Assembly (NCBI GenBank): GCA_963711315.1
Contig: CAVQDQ010000004.1
Coordinates: forward strand, 186,001-250,000
Direction: 5' to 3'
DNA from: PALSA-612 sp963711315
GTDB lineage: Bacteria > Actinomycetota > Thermoleophilia > Gaiellales > Gaiellaceae
DNA: 64,000 bases
The position numbers and the translations under genes were made by a program. The notes beneath the pieces were generated by a model. It had not been told where the DNA came from. It made no database searches and saw only the letters and a program-made list of their open reading frames with translations. Positions 54,112 to 63,513 of this stretch are shown piece by piece (within the stretch, counting starts at the first letter, position 1; each line of letters begins with the position of its first letter).

Positions 54112-54186
54112 TACCTCCGCGCTACTTCCCCGCTCGTATTAGGGTAGGCGCGTCTTTAGTGGCAGTCCTAGGACAAGGGAGGGGAA

Positions 54187-56823
54187 ATGAAGCACCGCTT
54201 CCGCGGCGCGAGCTGGATCGCTCTCGCCGCACTTGTCGCGGGTGTCCTCACGGTGCCGTCGGCGCTGGCGACTGGCGCGCAGAAAGCTGACCCGAGCGGT
54301 ACGGGCCTCTGGTTCGTCGAGCTCAAAGGCGCGCCGGCGGCGGCGGGCGGGAGCGTCGCCGCGAACAAAGCGCAGAAGGCTAGCTTCCGAGCAGAGGCCA
54401 GGAAGGCAGGCGTCTCGTTCACCGAGCGCAAGGCCTTCGACACGCTGTGGAACGGGGTGTCCATCAAGACCGGCGCCGACGCGGCGACGCTCAAGGGCAT
54501 CCCGGGGGTCAAGGCTGTCTACCCGGTGGGCATCGAGTCGATTCCACCCACTTCGGAGATCAGCCCCGAGCTGTCGACAGCCCTCCAGATGACCGGCGCC
54601 GACATCGTGCACAACACGCTCGGCTTCGACGGCACGGGCGTGAAAGTCGGCATCGTGGACACGGGTCTCGACCTCGACCACCCCGATCTCGGCGGCGATG
54701 GCACGCCCGGTGCTCCGTTCCCGAACTCCCGCGTCACCTCGCAGTTCGACTTCGTGGGTGACGCATACAACGCCGATCCGACGTCACCTTTCTACAGCCC
54801 GACTCCGGTGCCCGACCCGATCGCAGACGACTGCGCCGGCCACGGTACGCACGTCTCGGGCATCGTGGGGGCCAACGGCGGTGTGACCGGCGTCGCACCC
54901 GGGGTGACCTTCGGCGCATACCGGGTGTTCGGCTGTGCCGGCTCGGCCAACGACGACGTGATCCTCGCCGCGCTCGAGCGCGCGCTGGCCGACGGCGTCG
55001 ACGTCATAAACATGAGCCTCGGCGACGCCTTCGACACGTGGCCGCAGGCGCCTCTGGCGCAGGCCAGCGACAATCTGCTCAAGCAGGGCGTGGTCGTCGT
55101 TGCATCGATCGGCAACAGCGGCGCCAGCGGTGTCTACTCGGCAGGCGCCCCCGGCGTCGGGAACGGTGTCATCGGCGTCGCCTCCTACGACAACACCTTC
55201 ACCCACATCAATGCTGCGACGGTCACACCCGGCGGCCTTACCGTCGGCTACATCAACATGAGCGGTACCCCGCCGCCCCCTGCGGCCCCGTTCTCGGGCA
55301 GTCGGCCGCTCGCGAAGCCGTCTGGGGACATCAGGGGATGTACCACTGCGGACTGGGCGGGATTCCCTGCAGGGGCGGTCGCTCTCGTGCAGCGGGGGAG
55401 TACCCTTGCCCCCCCTGCGGTGTGCGGGTTCGCGCTCAAAGCGCAAATGGCGCAGGCAGCCGGGGCATCCGCAGCGATCACCTTCAACAACGCCGCGGGG
55501 AACTTCAACGGCACGGTCGGAGTGGGATCGGGTGTCATCATCCCTACGGTGTCGCTATCCCTGGCGGACGGGAACGCGATCGTGGCCGCGATGGCCGGCG
55601 GGCCCCAGACATGGAACTGGACGGCAAGCACCGTCGACACGCCGAACCCGACCGGTGGCACGATCTCGTCCTTCAGCTCCTTCGGGCTGAACGCCGAGCT
55701 GACGCTGAAGCCGGACATCGGCGCTCCGGGCGGTCTCATCCGCTCGACATACCCGCTCGAGCTGGGGACGTACAACACGATCAGCGGTACGTCGATGGCC
55801 TCGCCGCACGTAGCGGGCGCCGTGGCACTCCTACTCGAGGCGCATCCGAACACGAAGCCGAGTGAGGTGCGTGACATCCTCCAGAACAGCGCCGATCCGA
55901 AGAACCAATTCGGGCAGACGTATCTGGACCCGACGCACCGCCAAGGTGCGGGCATGCTGGACATCGACGACGCGATCCTCGCGGCGACGCTGGTCCAGCC
56001 GGGCAAGATCTCGCTGGGCGAGGGCAACGGCGGCACGAGGATGATCACGCTCCGCAACTCGAGCGGGTCGCCCGTGACATACAGCGTGTCCCACGAGCCC
56101 GCGGCGGGTACGACGAATACATTCCCCGCCGTGGCGTACTCGACCGCCTATTCGACGGTGAGCATCAGCAGAGACACGATCACGGTACCGGGCAACGGAA
56201 CCGCGTTCCTCACAGTGGCAATCACGCCGAGCGCGTCGCTGCCGAACAAGGCCGTCTACGGCGGATACATCAAGTTCACGCCGCAGGGCGGCGGACAGGA
56301 GTACCGCGTGCCGTACGCCGGCTTCAAGGGTGACTACCAGTCGATCGCGGTCATGACGCCCAACGCAGACGGTTTCCCGTTCCTGTCGAGGCTCGACTCC
56401 TGCGGGCTGCTTCAGCCCGGGCTGCTCAACTGCTTCGGGGGCGGGAGCTACTCCGTGATCCCGGGTAACACCACCAACGACGTGTTCAGCTTCACGAGCC
56501 CGTTCAACGTGCCGCACTTCCTCTTCCACTTCGACCACCAGGCACGGAGCCTCACGGGCGACGTGTACAGGGTGTCGGACAACAAGTGGATGGGCGCGGG
56601 AATGACGATGGAGTTCCTGTCGCGAAACACCGGGGCATCTTCGTCCTTCGCCTTCCCGTGGGACGGCAAGGCGAAGAAGGTCGAGGGCGGCCCGAGCCTC
56701 GACAATGCCGGGCCTGTCGCCGACGGGACGTATTACATGAAGTTCGAGCTCGTCAAGGCGCTCGGCTCGAAGCTGCAGGCCGAGACCTGGACGTCACCGA
56801 ACTTCGTCATCGACCGCCCGTAG
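54187..56823 (+). CDS. Secreted subtilase (S8) with PA domain, copy 1
   Basis: An 878-residue serine protease. It has a signal peptide (SWIALAALVAGVLTVPSALA), an inhibitor-like prodomain (about 35-125), and a catalytic domain with Asp158 (GIVDTGLDLDHPD), His219 (GHGTHVSG), Asn310 (SIGNSG) and Ser536 (SGTSMASPHVAG). A protease-associated domain is inserted before the Ser (about 375-470). Beta-rich C-terminal domains (Fn3-like ITLRNSSGSPVTYSV, then YRVPYAGFKGDYQ) follow. No cell-wall anchor is seen, so it is probably released. GGGAGGGG precedes the ATG. Substrate unknown. Confidence 0.93.
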   Translation: MKHRFRGASWIALAALVAGVLTVPSALATGAQKADPSGTGLWFVELKGAPAAAGGSVAANKAQKASFRAEARKAGVSFTERKAFDTLWNGVSIKTGADAATLKGIPGVKAVYPVGIESIPPTSEISPELSTALQMTGADIVHNTLGFDGTGVKVGIVDTGLDLDHPDLGGDGTPGAPFPNSRVTSQFDFVGDAYNADPTSPFYSPTPVPDPIADDCAGHGTHVSGIVGANGGVTGVAPGVTFGAYRVFGCAGSANDDVILAALERALADGVDVINMSLGDAFDTWPQAPLAQASDNLLKQGVVVVASIGNSGASGVYSAGAPGVGNGVIGVASYDNTFTHINAATVTPGGLTVGYINMSGTPPPPAAPFSGSRPLAKPSGDIRGCTTADWAGFPAGAVALVQRGSTLAPPAVCGFALKAQMAQAAGASAAITFNNAAGNFNGTVGVGSGVIIPTVSLSLADGNAIVAAMAGGPQTWNWTASTVDTPNPTGGTISSFSSFGLNAELTLKPDIGAPGGLIRSTYPLELGTYNTISGTSMASPHVAGAVALLLEAHPNTKPSEVRDILQNSADPKNQFGQTYLDPTHRQGAGMLDIDDAILAATLVQPGKISLGEGNGGTRMITLRNSSGSPVTYSVSHEPAAGTTNTFPAVAYSTAYSTVSISRDTITVPGNGTAFLTVAITPSASLPNKAVYGGYIKFTPQGGGQEYRVPYAGFKGDYQSIAVMTPNADGFPFLSRLDSCGLLQPGLLNCFGGGSYSVIPGNTTNDVFSFTSPFNVPHFLFHFDHQARSLTGDVYRVSDNKWMGAGMTMEFLSRNTGASSSFAFPWDGKAKKVEGGPSLDNAGPVADGTYYMKFELVKALGSKLQAETWTSPNFVIDRP

Positions 56824-56845
56824 TCGGGGCGTAGCAAGTTGCGCG

Positions 56846-56871
56846 GAGAGGCCGGCGAAAGCCGGCCTCTC
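56846..56871 (+). terminator. Hairpin terminator of subtilase copy 1
   Basis: A perfect 11-bp stem (56846-56856 with 56861-56871) is closed by a GAAA tetraloop. Only TCGTCT follows, so the U-tract is weak. Confidence 0.6.
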
Positions 56872-56983
56872 TCGTCTGCGCGTCGCTTCGCTCGCACGAC
56901 GCGTAGTTACGCCTGGTTACTTCCCACCGCATCGGGGTAGGCGTCCCTCCATAGCCGCAAACATCCAGTGAAAGGGGACGGGA

Positions 56984-59618
56984 ATGGTCAACGCCCTACG
57001 CGGCGTGCGCTGGTTTGCGCTCGCCGCCCTCGTAGCGGGCGTCGTCGCAGTACCGACGGCGCTTGCGGTCAGCTCGGTCGCAGCAGCCGACTCGTCGTCG
57101 GCGGGCCTGTGGTTCGTGGAGCTGAACGGCGCGGCCGCCGCCAACGGCGGCAACGTCTCGGCGAACAAGGCCGAGAAGGCTGCCTTCAAGGCCGAGGCGC
57201 AGAAGGCAGGCGTCGCGTTCATCGAGCGACGTGCTTTCGACACCCTTTGGAACGGCCTCTCTATCCAGACGAATGCTGACTCGGCAACGCTCCTGGACAT
57301 CCAGGGCGTCAAGGCCGTGTATCCGGTTGGGCTCGAGTCGATCCCGCCGACGCAGACCGTAAGTCCCGAGCTTGCGACTGCGATACAGATGACCGGAGCG
57401 GACGTCGCACAGGCGGCGGGCTATGACGGAAGCGGCGTCAAGGTCGGCATCGTCGACACGGGCATCGACGTCGACCACCCGGATCTCGGTGGCGACGGCG
57501 TGACGGGCGGCGCCGAGCAGGGGGACTCGTTCCCGAACTCTCGGATCATCACCGGGTTCGACTTCGTCGGTGACGCGTACAACGCCGACCCGTCGAGCCC
57601 CGCCTACAGCCCGACGCCTGTACCTGACGAGAACCCGGACGACTGCAACGGTCATGGCACCCACGTGTCGGGCATCGTCGGCGCCAATGGTGGCGCCACG
57701 GGCGTTGCTCCGGGTGTCACGTTCGGCGGGTATCGCGTGTTCGGTTGCGGCGGCTCGGCGAACGACGACGTCATCCTCGCCGCGCTCGAGCAGGCCTTTG
57801 CGGACGGCATGAACGTCGTCAACATGAGCCTCGGCGACGCGTTCAACTCGTGGCCGCAGGCACCGCTCGCTCAGGCGAGTGACACGCTGCTGAAGAACGG
57901 CGTGGTCGTCGTCACGTCGATCGGCAACAGCGGCGCAGACGGCGTCTATTCGAACGGCGCGCCCGGCGTCGGCGACGGCCCCATCGGCACCGCGTCGTAC
58001 GACAACACGTTCGTGAACATCAACAGCGCCACCGTGACCCCTGGCACACCGCCTGCGATCACGGTCGGATACCAGAACATGTCCGGGACTCCGCCGCCTC
58101 CCGCGGCGCCGTTCTCTGGCAGCCTGCCGTTGGCTCGACCGACCGCAGGCGTGGACGCCAGGACTGGGCTGCACCGCCGCGAACTACGCCGGCTTCCCGG
58201 CCGGGGCGATGGCCATCGTCCAGCGTGGTACCTGCACGTTCGCGATCAAGGCGCAGCAGGCACAGGCCGCCGGGGCGTCTGCGGTGGTGGTCTACAACAG
58301 CGTTGCCGGTGGCTCCGGCTACTTCGCCGGCACGGTCGGCAACGCCTCAGGAGTGACGATCTACGCCGTGACGACGTCGATCTTCGACGGCCAAGCGATC
58401 GTCGCCGCAATGGCCGGTGGTCCCCAGACGTGGAACTGGACCACCGGCACGGTGAGCATTCCGAACGTGACCGGCGGGACGATCTCGTCCTTCAGCTCGT
58501 TCGGGCTCAACGCCGAGCTGACGCTCAAGCCGGACATCGGCGCGCCGGGCGGGCTCATCCGCTCGACGTACCCGCTCGAGGCGGGTACCTACGCCACGAT
58601 CAGCGGGACGTCGATGGCGTCACCGCACGTCGCGGGCGCGGTTGCACTGCTCCTTCAAGCCCACCCGGGCACAGATCCGAAGGACGTGCGTGACATCCTC
58701 CAGAACAGCGCCGACCCGAAGATCCGGTTTGGCCAGACGTACCTGGACGCCACGCACCGGCAGGGTGCCGGCATGCTCGACATCATGGGCGCGATCAACG
58801 CAACGACGATGCTCTCCCCGGGCAAGATCTCGCTCGGCGAGGGGAACGGCGGCTCGGCGAAGATCACGCTCAAGAACTCGAGCGGGTCGCCGGTGACGTA
58901 TGACCTATCGCACGAGCCGGCAGTCGGGACGACGAACACTTTCGCCCCGGTTGCTTACTCGACGGATTACGCGTCGGCGAGCTTCTCGTCGCCGAGCGTG
59001 ACCGTGCCGGGGAACGGCTCGGCGAACGTCACCGTGACGATCACGCCGAGTGCCGCGATGCCGGACAAGGGCGTCTACGGCGGCTACATCAAGTTCACGC
59101 CTCAGGGTGGTGGACAGGAGTACCGGGTGCCGTACGCCGGCTTCAAGGGGGACTACCAGTCGATTCAGGCACTGGTCGACCCACAGCTGGTGAAGCTCAG
59201 CGCCTGCGCCGGCATCCTCAGGGGCAACGAGTGCTTTGCTACCGCAACCGGTACCTACGTTGCTCCCGGAAACGACCCGTTCACGTTCGCGTTTGGTCTC
59301 GGTGAGACGCCGCTCTTCAAGCTTCACCTTGACCACCCGGCACGGAACATCACAGTCGACATCTACAGGGCGTCGAACGACAAGTGGATCGGTACGGGGC
59401 TCAACCTTGACTTCCTTGCGCGGAACAGCACCCCCGTGGCGTTCTTCGCCTTCATGTGGGACGGCAACACGAAGAAGGGTCAGGGTCAGAGTCTCGGCAA
59501 CGCGGGACCCGTCGACGACGGGACGTACTACGCGAAGCTCACGCTGACGAAGGCACTCGGCTCGAAGCAACAGACCGAGGCCTGGACGTCTCCGGACTTC
59601 GTGATCGACCGCCCGTAG
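56984..59618 (+). CDS. Secreted subtilase (S8) with PA domain, copy 2, one frameshift
   Basis: A close paralogue of the preceding gene with the same domain order and length (about 877 residues after correction). Asp158 is at the same position, His224 is shifted by a 5-residue insertion (TGGAEQG region), and the Ser motif is near 58612. The frame shifts near 58160 in the PA domain, from LPLARPTAGVD to CTAANYAGFPAGAMAI. The catalytic Ser and the C-terminal domains lie after the shift. If the shift is real the product is inactive; I think it is an indel error. The start ATG 56984 follows GGGGACGGG. Confidence 0.9.
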
Positions 59619-59639
59619 TCAGGGCATAGCAATTGCTTG

Positions 59640-59670
59640 AGAGGGGCCGGTAAACCCGGCCCCTCTGGTT
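59640..59670 (+). terminator. Hairpin terminator of subtilase copy 2
   Basis: An 11-bp perfect stem (59640-59650 with 59656-59666) and TAAAC loop, followed by GGTTTCC. It resembles the copy 1 terminator in position and form. Confidence 0.65.
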
Positions 59671-59703
59671 TCCAGGGCGCGCGTTTGGGACATTATGGCT
59701 AGG

Positions 59704-59731
59704 GGGAGGGCTGCCCGGGGGCGGCCCTCCC
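59704..59731. terminator. Possible terminator between the subtilase and lipA genes
   Basis: GGGAGGGC (59704-59711) pairs with GCCCTCCC (59724-59731). It lies 12 bases beyond the lipA stop, so it could end the minus-strand lip operon. Confidence 0.4.
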
Positions 59732-59743
59732 TTGACTCAACAG

Positions 59744-60664
59744 CTAGTAGGCGACGGCGCCGCGGCCTGTGTCTGCCGCATGCTTCTGCTCGTCGGCGCG
59801 GTAGCTCGAGCGGACGAGCGGGCCGGAGAACACGGAGCCGAAGCCGAGCGCCTCGCCCTGCTCGCGGAACCAGCGAAACTCGTCCGGGTGCACCCAGCGG
59901 TCGATCTTCGTGTGCTTCTGGGACGGCTGGAGGTACTGGCCGATGGTGACGACGTCAACGCCGTGCGCGCGGAGGTCGCGCATCGTCTCCACGACCTCGT
60001 CGTTCGTCTCGCCGAGGCCGACGATGATGCCCGATTTCGTGAGCACGGGGTAGTCGGCGACCTCCCTCGCCCGCTGCAGCAGCCAGAGCGCCTTGTCATA
60101 GGACGCCTTGGCGCCGCGCATCCGCCGGTGCAGCCTCCGCACCGTCTCGATGTTGTGGTTGAAGACCTCGGGCCGCGCGCCGAGCACGATCGCCAGCGCC
60201 TCTTCCTCGTAGCCGAGGAAGTCGGGCGTCAGCACCTCCACCGACGCGTCGGGCAACTTGCGCTTCAAGGCGCGGATCGTCGCGGCGTAATGAGCGGCGC
60301 CCTTGTCGGGCAGGTCGTCCCGGTCGACCGAGGTGACGACCACGTGGTGAAGCTCCATCTGCACAGCAGCGTGCGCGAGCCTCAGCGGCTCCAGCGGGTC
60401 GGGCGGGCTCTCGGGCTCGCCCGAGTTGACGTAGCAGTAGCGGCACGCCCTGGTGCACGTGTCACCGAGGATCTGGAAGGTGGCGGTGCCGCGACCCCAG
60501 CACTCGGCGATGTTGGGGCAGCGCGCTTCCTCGCAGATCGTGTGCAGACGCTGACCGTGGAGCAGCGAGCGCACCTCGAAGTAGCGCGTGTCGGCGCTCG
60601 GGGCGCGCACCTTCATCCACTCGGGGCGGCGCGGCCGCTCTGCGACAGGTGACGAGCGCTCCAT
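59744..60664 (-). CDS. lipA: Lipoyl synthase
   Basis: A 306-residue radical-SAM enzyme that inserts two sulfurs into octanoyl chains on lipoyl domains. The auxiliary cluster is bound by CEEARCPNIAEC, the SAM cluster by CTRACRYC, and the C-terminal GPLVRSSYRADE carries the conserved Arg-Ser-Ser. It is transcribed with lipB and the E2 gene upstream. It needs Fe-S supply (Mrp and ErpA are candidates in this window). Confidence 0.96.
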   Translation of the reverse strand: MERSSPVAERPRRPEWMKVRAPSADTRYFEVRSLLHGQRLHTICEEARCPNIAECWGRGTATFQILGDTCTRACRYCYVNSGEPESPPDPLEPLRLAHAAVQMELHHVVVTSVDRDDLPDKGAAHYAATIRALKRKLPDASVEVLTPDFLGYEEEALAIVLGARPEVFNHNIETVRRLHRRMRGAKASYDKALWLLQRAREVADYPVLTKSGIIVGLGETNDEVVETMRDLRAHGVDVVTIGQYLQPSQKHTKIDRWVHPDEFRWFREQGEALGFGSVFSGPLVRSSYRADEQKHAADTGRGAVAY

Positions 60665-60670
60665 TGCGCG

Positions 60671-61009
60671 TCAGCCTAGACGCTGCGCCTCGTCGCGCTC
60701 GAACATGAGCGTCGTCATCGTGGAGCCCTCGGTCCACAGGTGATGCGGGATGCCCTTGGGCCACCGCACCTGCTGTTCCTCCCGAATCGGAACCACCTCG
60801 CCGGCAACGGACGTAAATCCTTCGCCCTGGATGCAGGTGACAATCGCGTCGTTGACTCCGGCATGCTCGGTGATCGACGCATACTCCGAGAAGCGCAGCT
60901 CCGCGATGAAGAAGCCCCACTCGCGGAGGAGCACGCGGCCCACGATTCCGGTGGAGTCAGGGAGGGGATCCCAACCGGGACGCGGTATCGGCTGGATGTC
61001 GACGCTCAC
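60671..61009 (-). CDS. Small cupin-like protein in the lip operon
   Basis: A 112-residue barrel protein. A cupin-like core EYASITEHAGVNDAIVTCIQ leads to REEQQVRWPKGIPHHLWT, which resembles the second cupin motif. I cannot assign a substrate. It overlaps the lipB stop (ATGA) and ends 6 bases before the lipA ATG, so it is in the same transcript. Confidence 0.65.
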   Translation of the reverse strand: MSVDIQPIPRPGWDPLPDSTGIVGRVLLREWGFFIAELRFSEYASITEHAGVNDAIVTCIQGEGFTSVAGEVVPIREEQQVRWPKGIPHHLWTEGSTMTTLMFERDEAQRLG

Positions 61010-61710
61010 CCGGCGATCTTCTCGTGGATAGGTTGCGCCCAGAGCCCGGCTCCGTCCTCAGCCGGCAGCTCCTCGAGCTCGAGCTCGAAGACGTGGGCGA
61101 GTGCGTCGGCCGCAGCGGGCCGGACGTCGTCGACGGAAATCGGACGACCGAGCTCGCGCGCCATCGTCGTGAACGCGGCGTCCTCGAGGCCGCAGGCCGT
61201 GATCCAATCGGTGAACGGCGTCGGATCGAGGTCTACGTTGAGCGCGTAGCCGTGCGTCGTCACCCAGCGCGACACATGCACTCCGATGGAGCAAATCTTC
61301 CTCGGAGGCGAGGAGAGCCAGACGCCGGTCAGCCCCTCGATACGCTCGCCTTCGATCGCGTGCGCGGCCAGCGTGCCAATCACCGCCTGCTCGAGATCGC
61401 GGACGTAGCGTTTCACGTCCCGTGCGTGGCGGTTGAGGTCGAGAATCGGGTAGCAGACGAGCTGTCCGGGCGCGTGGTACGTGGACTTGCCGCCGCGATT
61501 CGTCTCCACGACCTCGACGTCGGCGCCCGTCGGCACGTGGACCTCCTCGTCGTCCGTGCGACGGCCGACGGTGACCACGGGCGGGTGCTCTAGCAGGACG
61601 ACCGTGTCGGGGATCGCACCCTGCTGTACGGCTGCGGCCAGCGACTGTTGGAGCTCCCACGCCTCGACGTACGGCGTCTCGCCGAGCGACAGCAGATAGC
61701 CCTGTGTCAA
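61006..61710 (-). CDS. lipB: Octanoyl-ACP:protein N-octanoyltransferase
   Basis: A 234-residue LipB that transfers octanoyl chains from ACP to lipoyl domains. Landmarks: VVLLEHPPVVTVGRR, NRGGKSTYHAPGQLVCYPIL (catalytic region), KICSIGVHVSRWVTTHGYAL, and the catalytic Cys in ITACGLEDAAFT. TTG 61710 overlaps the stop of the preceding gene (TTGA) and is preferred; a longer frame upstream lies inside that gene. Confidence 0.93.
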   Translation of the reverse strand: MTQGYLLSLGETPYVEAWELQQSLAAAVQQGAIPDTVVLLEHPPVVTVGRRTDDEEVHVPTGADVEVVETNRGGKSTYHAPGQLVCYPILDLNRHARDVKRYVRDLEQAVIGTLAAHAIEGERIEGLTGVWLSSPPRKICSIGVHVSRWVTTHGYALNVDLDPTPFTDWITACGLEDAAFTTMARELGRPISVDDVRPAAADALAHVFELELEELPAEDGAGLWAQPIHEKIAG

Positions 61711-62102
61711 GGCACCTCGTCGTACCGCGGAAGGTCGTCGTCGGGAAGCGTTTCCCATGGCGCGACCGAGCGAACGTAGATGTGCATGTCCGCTTGGCCT
61801 TCGAAAGGCTCGTCGAGGGTGGTCAGGCGGATGCCCGTGACCTCGGATTCGGGCCAGCCGGTGCCGAAGAGGTTGGAGCCGCAGACTGAGCAGAAGCTCT
61901 TGGCGGTGCCCTCGTCCGGCTGATACGTGGTGATCAGCTCGCGGCCCGTCAGGATCTGGATTGCGTTCGTTGGGACGCGACCGGTTGCGCTACCGGGACC
62001 GCCCGAGATGGCCTTGCACGTCGTGCAGTGGCACAACGAGACGCGGGTAAACGGCTCCGTCACCTCGAAGGTCACGCCACCGCAGAGGCAGCTGCCTCTC
62101 AT
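61707..62102 (-). CDS. GFA/CENP-V-type zinc-binding protein
   Basis: A 131-residue protein of the glutathione-dependent formaldehyde-activating-like family. Zinc ligands are in SCLCGGVTFEV, CHCTTCKAISG and FCSVCGSNLFG. The family fold is clear, but most members have no proven activity. The ATG at 62102 gives the family-typical MRGSCLCGG start. It lies between the E2 gene and lipB. Confidence 0.8.
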   Translation of the reverse strand: MRGSCLCGGVTFEVTEPFTRVSLCHCTTCKAISGGPGSATGRVPTNAIQILTGRELITTYQPDEGTAKSFCSVCGSNLFGTGWPESEVTGIRLTTLDEPFEGQADMHIYVRSVAPWETLPDDDLPRYDEVP

Positions 62103-62106
62103 CGGC

Positions 62107-63513
62107 TCAGTAGCGTTCTTCGGGCCAGGTTTCGAGCTTCTCACGCAGGTCGTGCAGGAAGCGGCCGGCGAGAGCGCCGTCGACCAGACGGTGGTCGTAC
62201 GTCAGCGTGACGTTCATGATCGGCCTGATCGCGATCACGTCCGCGCCGCGGGCGTCCTGGATCACCCACGGCCGCTTGACGACGGCGTACGTGCCGAGGA
62301 TCGCTGCCTGGGGCTGGTTGATGATCGGGGTGCCGTGGAACGTCCCATAGCCACCCGGGTTCGTAATCGTGAACGTGCCTCCCTGGACGTCGTCGGGAAG
62401 CAGCTTCTTTGAGCGTGAGCGCTCGGCGAGATCTGCAATCGCTCTCGTGATGCCGAGCAGGTTGAGACCCTCGGCGTTCCTGATCACGGGCACGATCAGT
62501 CCCTTGCCGTCCGCGAGCTCGACTGCGATGCCGAGGGTGACGTAGTTGCGCGTGACGATCGACTCGCCGCGAATCTCGCCGTTGATCCACGGGTAGTCGC
62601 GGATCGTGTCGACGGCTGCGCGGGCGACGAACGCGAGGTAGGTCGGGTTGACGCCGTAGGCGTGCTCGTACTCGGGCTTGAGCTTCGCGCGGATGGAGAC
62701 GACTGCCGACATGTCCACCTCGATGGCGCTCGTGACGTGTGCGGAGGTGTCGAGCGAGCGGCGCATGTGGTCGGCCACGCCGCGCCGCATCGCGTTCATG
62801 GGCTCGACGGACTCGCCTGCCATGGCCGGGGCGGGCTGTGGCGCTGGGGCGGCTGCCGCCGGTGCCGGCGCCGGAGCCTCGGCGGCTGGGGGAGCGGGTT
62901 CGGGCGCTGCCGGGGCAGGCGCCGCCGCCGCCGGCTCTACCGGCTCTACCGGCTCGGCCGCAGGCGCCTCGACGGGCGCCGGTGCTGCGGGCGGGCCGGA
63001 CTCGACATACGCGAGGATGTCCTTTTTGGTGACGCGACCGCCGGCGCCCGAGCCGGGCACCTGCGACACGTCAATGCCGTGCTCTCCGGCGATCCGCGCC
63101 ACGACGGGCGAAACGAACGTCCTCTCTCCTGCGCCGCCGTTAGCCGGCACGGCCGCAGGTGCGGGCGTGGGCGTGGGCGCGGCGGGAGCAGCGGCCGCGG
63201 GCTCGGGAGCGGGCTCTGCGGCCGCGGGCTCGGGCTCCGCCGGGGCCTCTTCTTCCACAACGGCGCCTTCGGGCGCGATGACCGCCAGCCGCGTGCCGAC
63301 GTCGACCGTCTCGCCTTCCGCGACGAGGATCTGCTGCAGCACTCCGGAGCCGGGGCTCGGCACCTCCGTGTCCACCTTGTCGGTCGAGATCTCGAGCAGC
63401 AGCTCGTCGGCCTCGACCGTCTCGCCCTCCTGCTTCAGCCACTTGAGGATCGTCCCTTCGGAGACGGACACGCCCATCTGGGGCATGACGACCTCGACCA
63501 CGGCGGTGGCCAT
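62107..63513 (-). CDS. 2-oxoacid dehydrogenase E2 (dihydrolipoamide acyltransferase)
   Basis: A 468-residue E2. Residues 1-80 form a lipoyl domain with the target Lys46 in EISTDKVDTE. A long Ala/Pro linker follows. Residues about 130-172 form the E1/E3-binding domain (VVARIAGEHGIDVSQVPGSG). A second Ala/Pro linker leads to the acyltransferase domain with YDHRLVDGALAGRF near the C-terminus. The start overlaps the E1 beta stop by 1 base (TGATG). Branched-chain, pyruvate or 2-oxoglutarate specificity is not decided by sequence. Confidence 0.92.
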   Translation of the reverse strand: MATAVVEVVMPQMGVSVSEGTILKWLKQEGETVEADELLLEISTDKVDTEVPSPGSGVLQQILVAEGETVDVGTRLAVIAPEGAVVEEEAPAEPEPAAAEPAPEPAAAAPAAPTPTPAPAAVPANGGAGERTFVSPVVARIAGEHGIDVSQVPGSGAGGRVTKKDILAYVESGPPAAPAPVEAPAAEPVEPVEPAAAAPAPAAPEPAPPAAEAPAPAPAAAAPAPQPAPAMAGESVEPMNAMRRGVADHMRRSLDTSAHVTSAIEVDMSAVVSIRAKLKPEYEHAYGVNPTYLAFVARAAVDTIRDYPWINGEIRGESIVTRNYVTLGIAVELADGKGLIVPVIRNAEGLNLLGITRAIADLAERSRSKKLLPDDVQGGTFTITNPGGYGTFHGTPIINQPQAAILGTYAVVKRPWVIQDARGADVIAIRPIMNVTLTYDHRLVDGALAGRFLHDLREKLETWPEERY

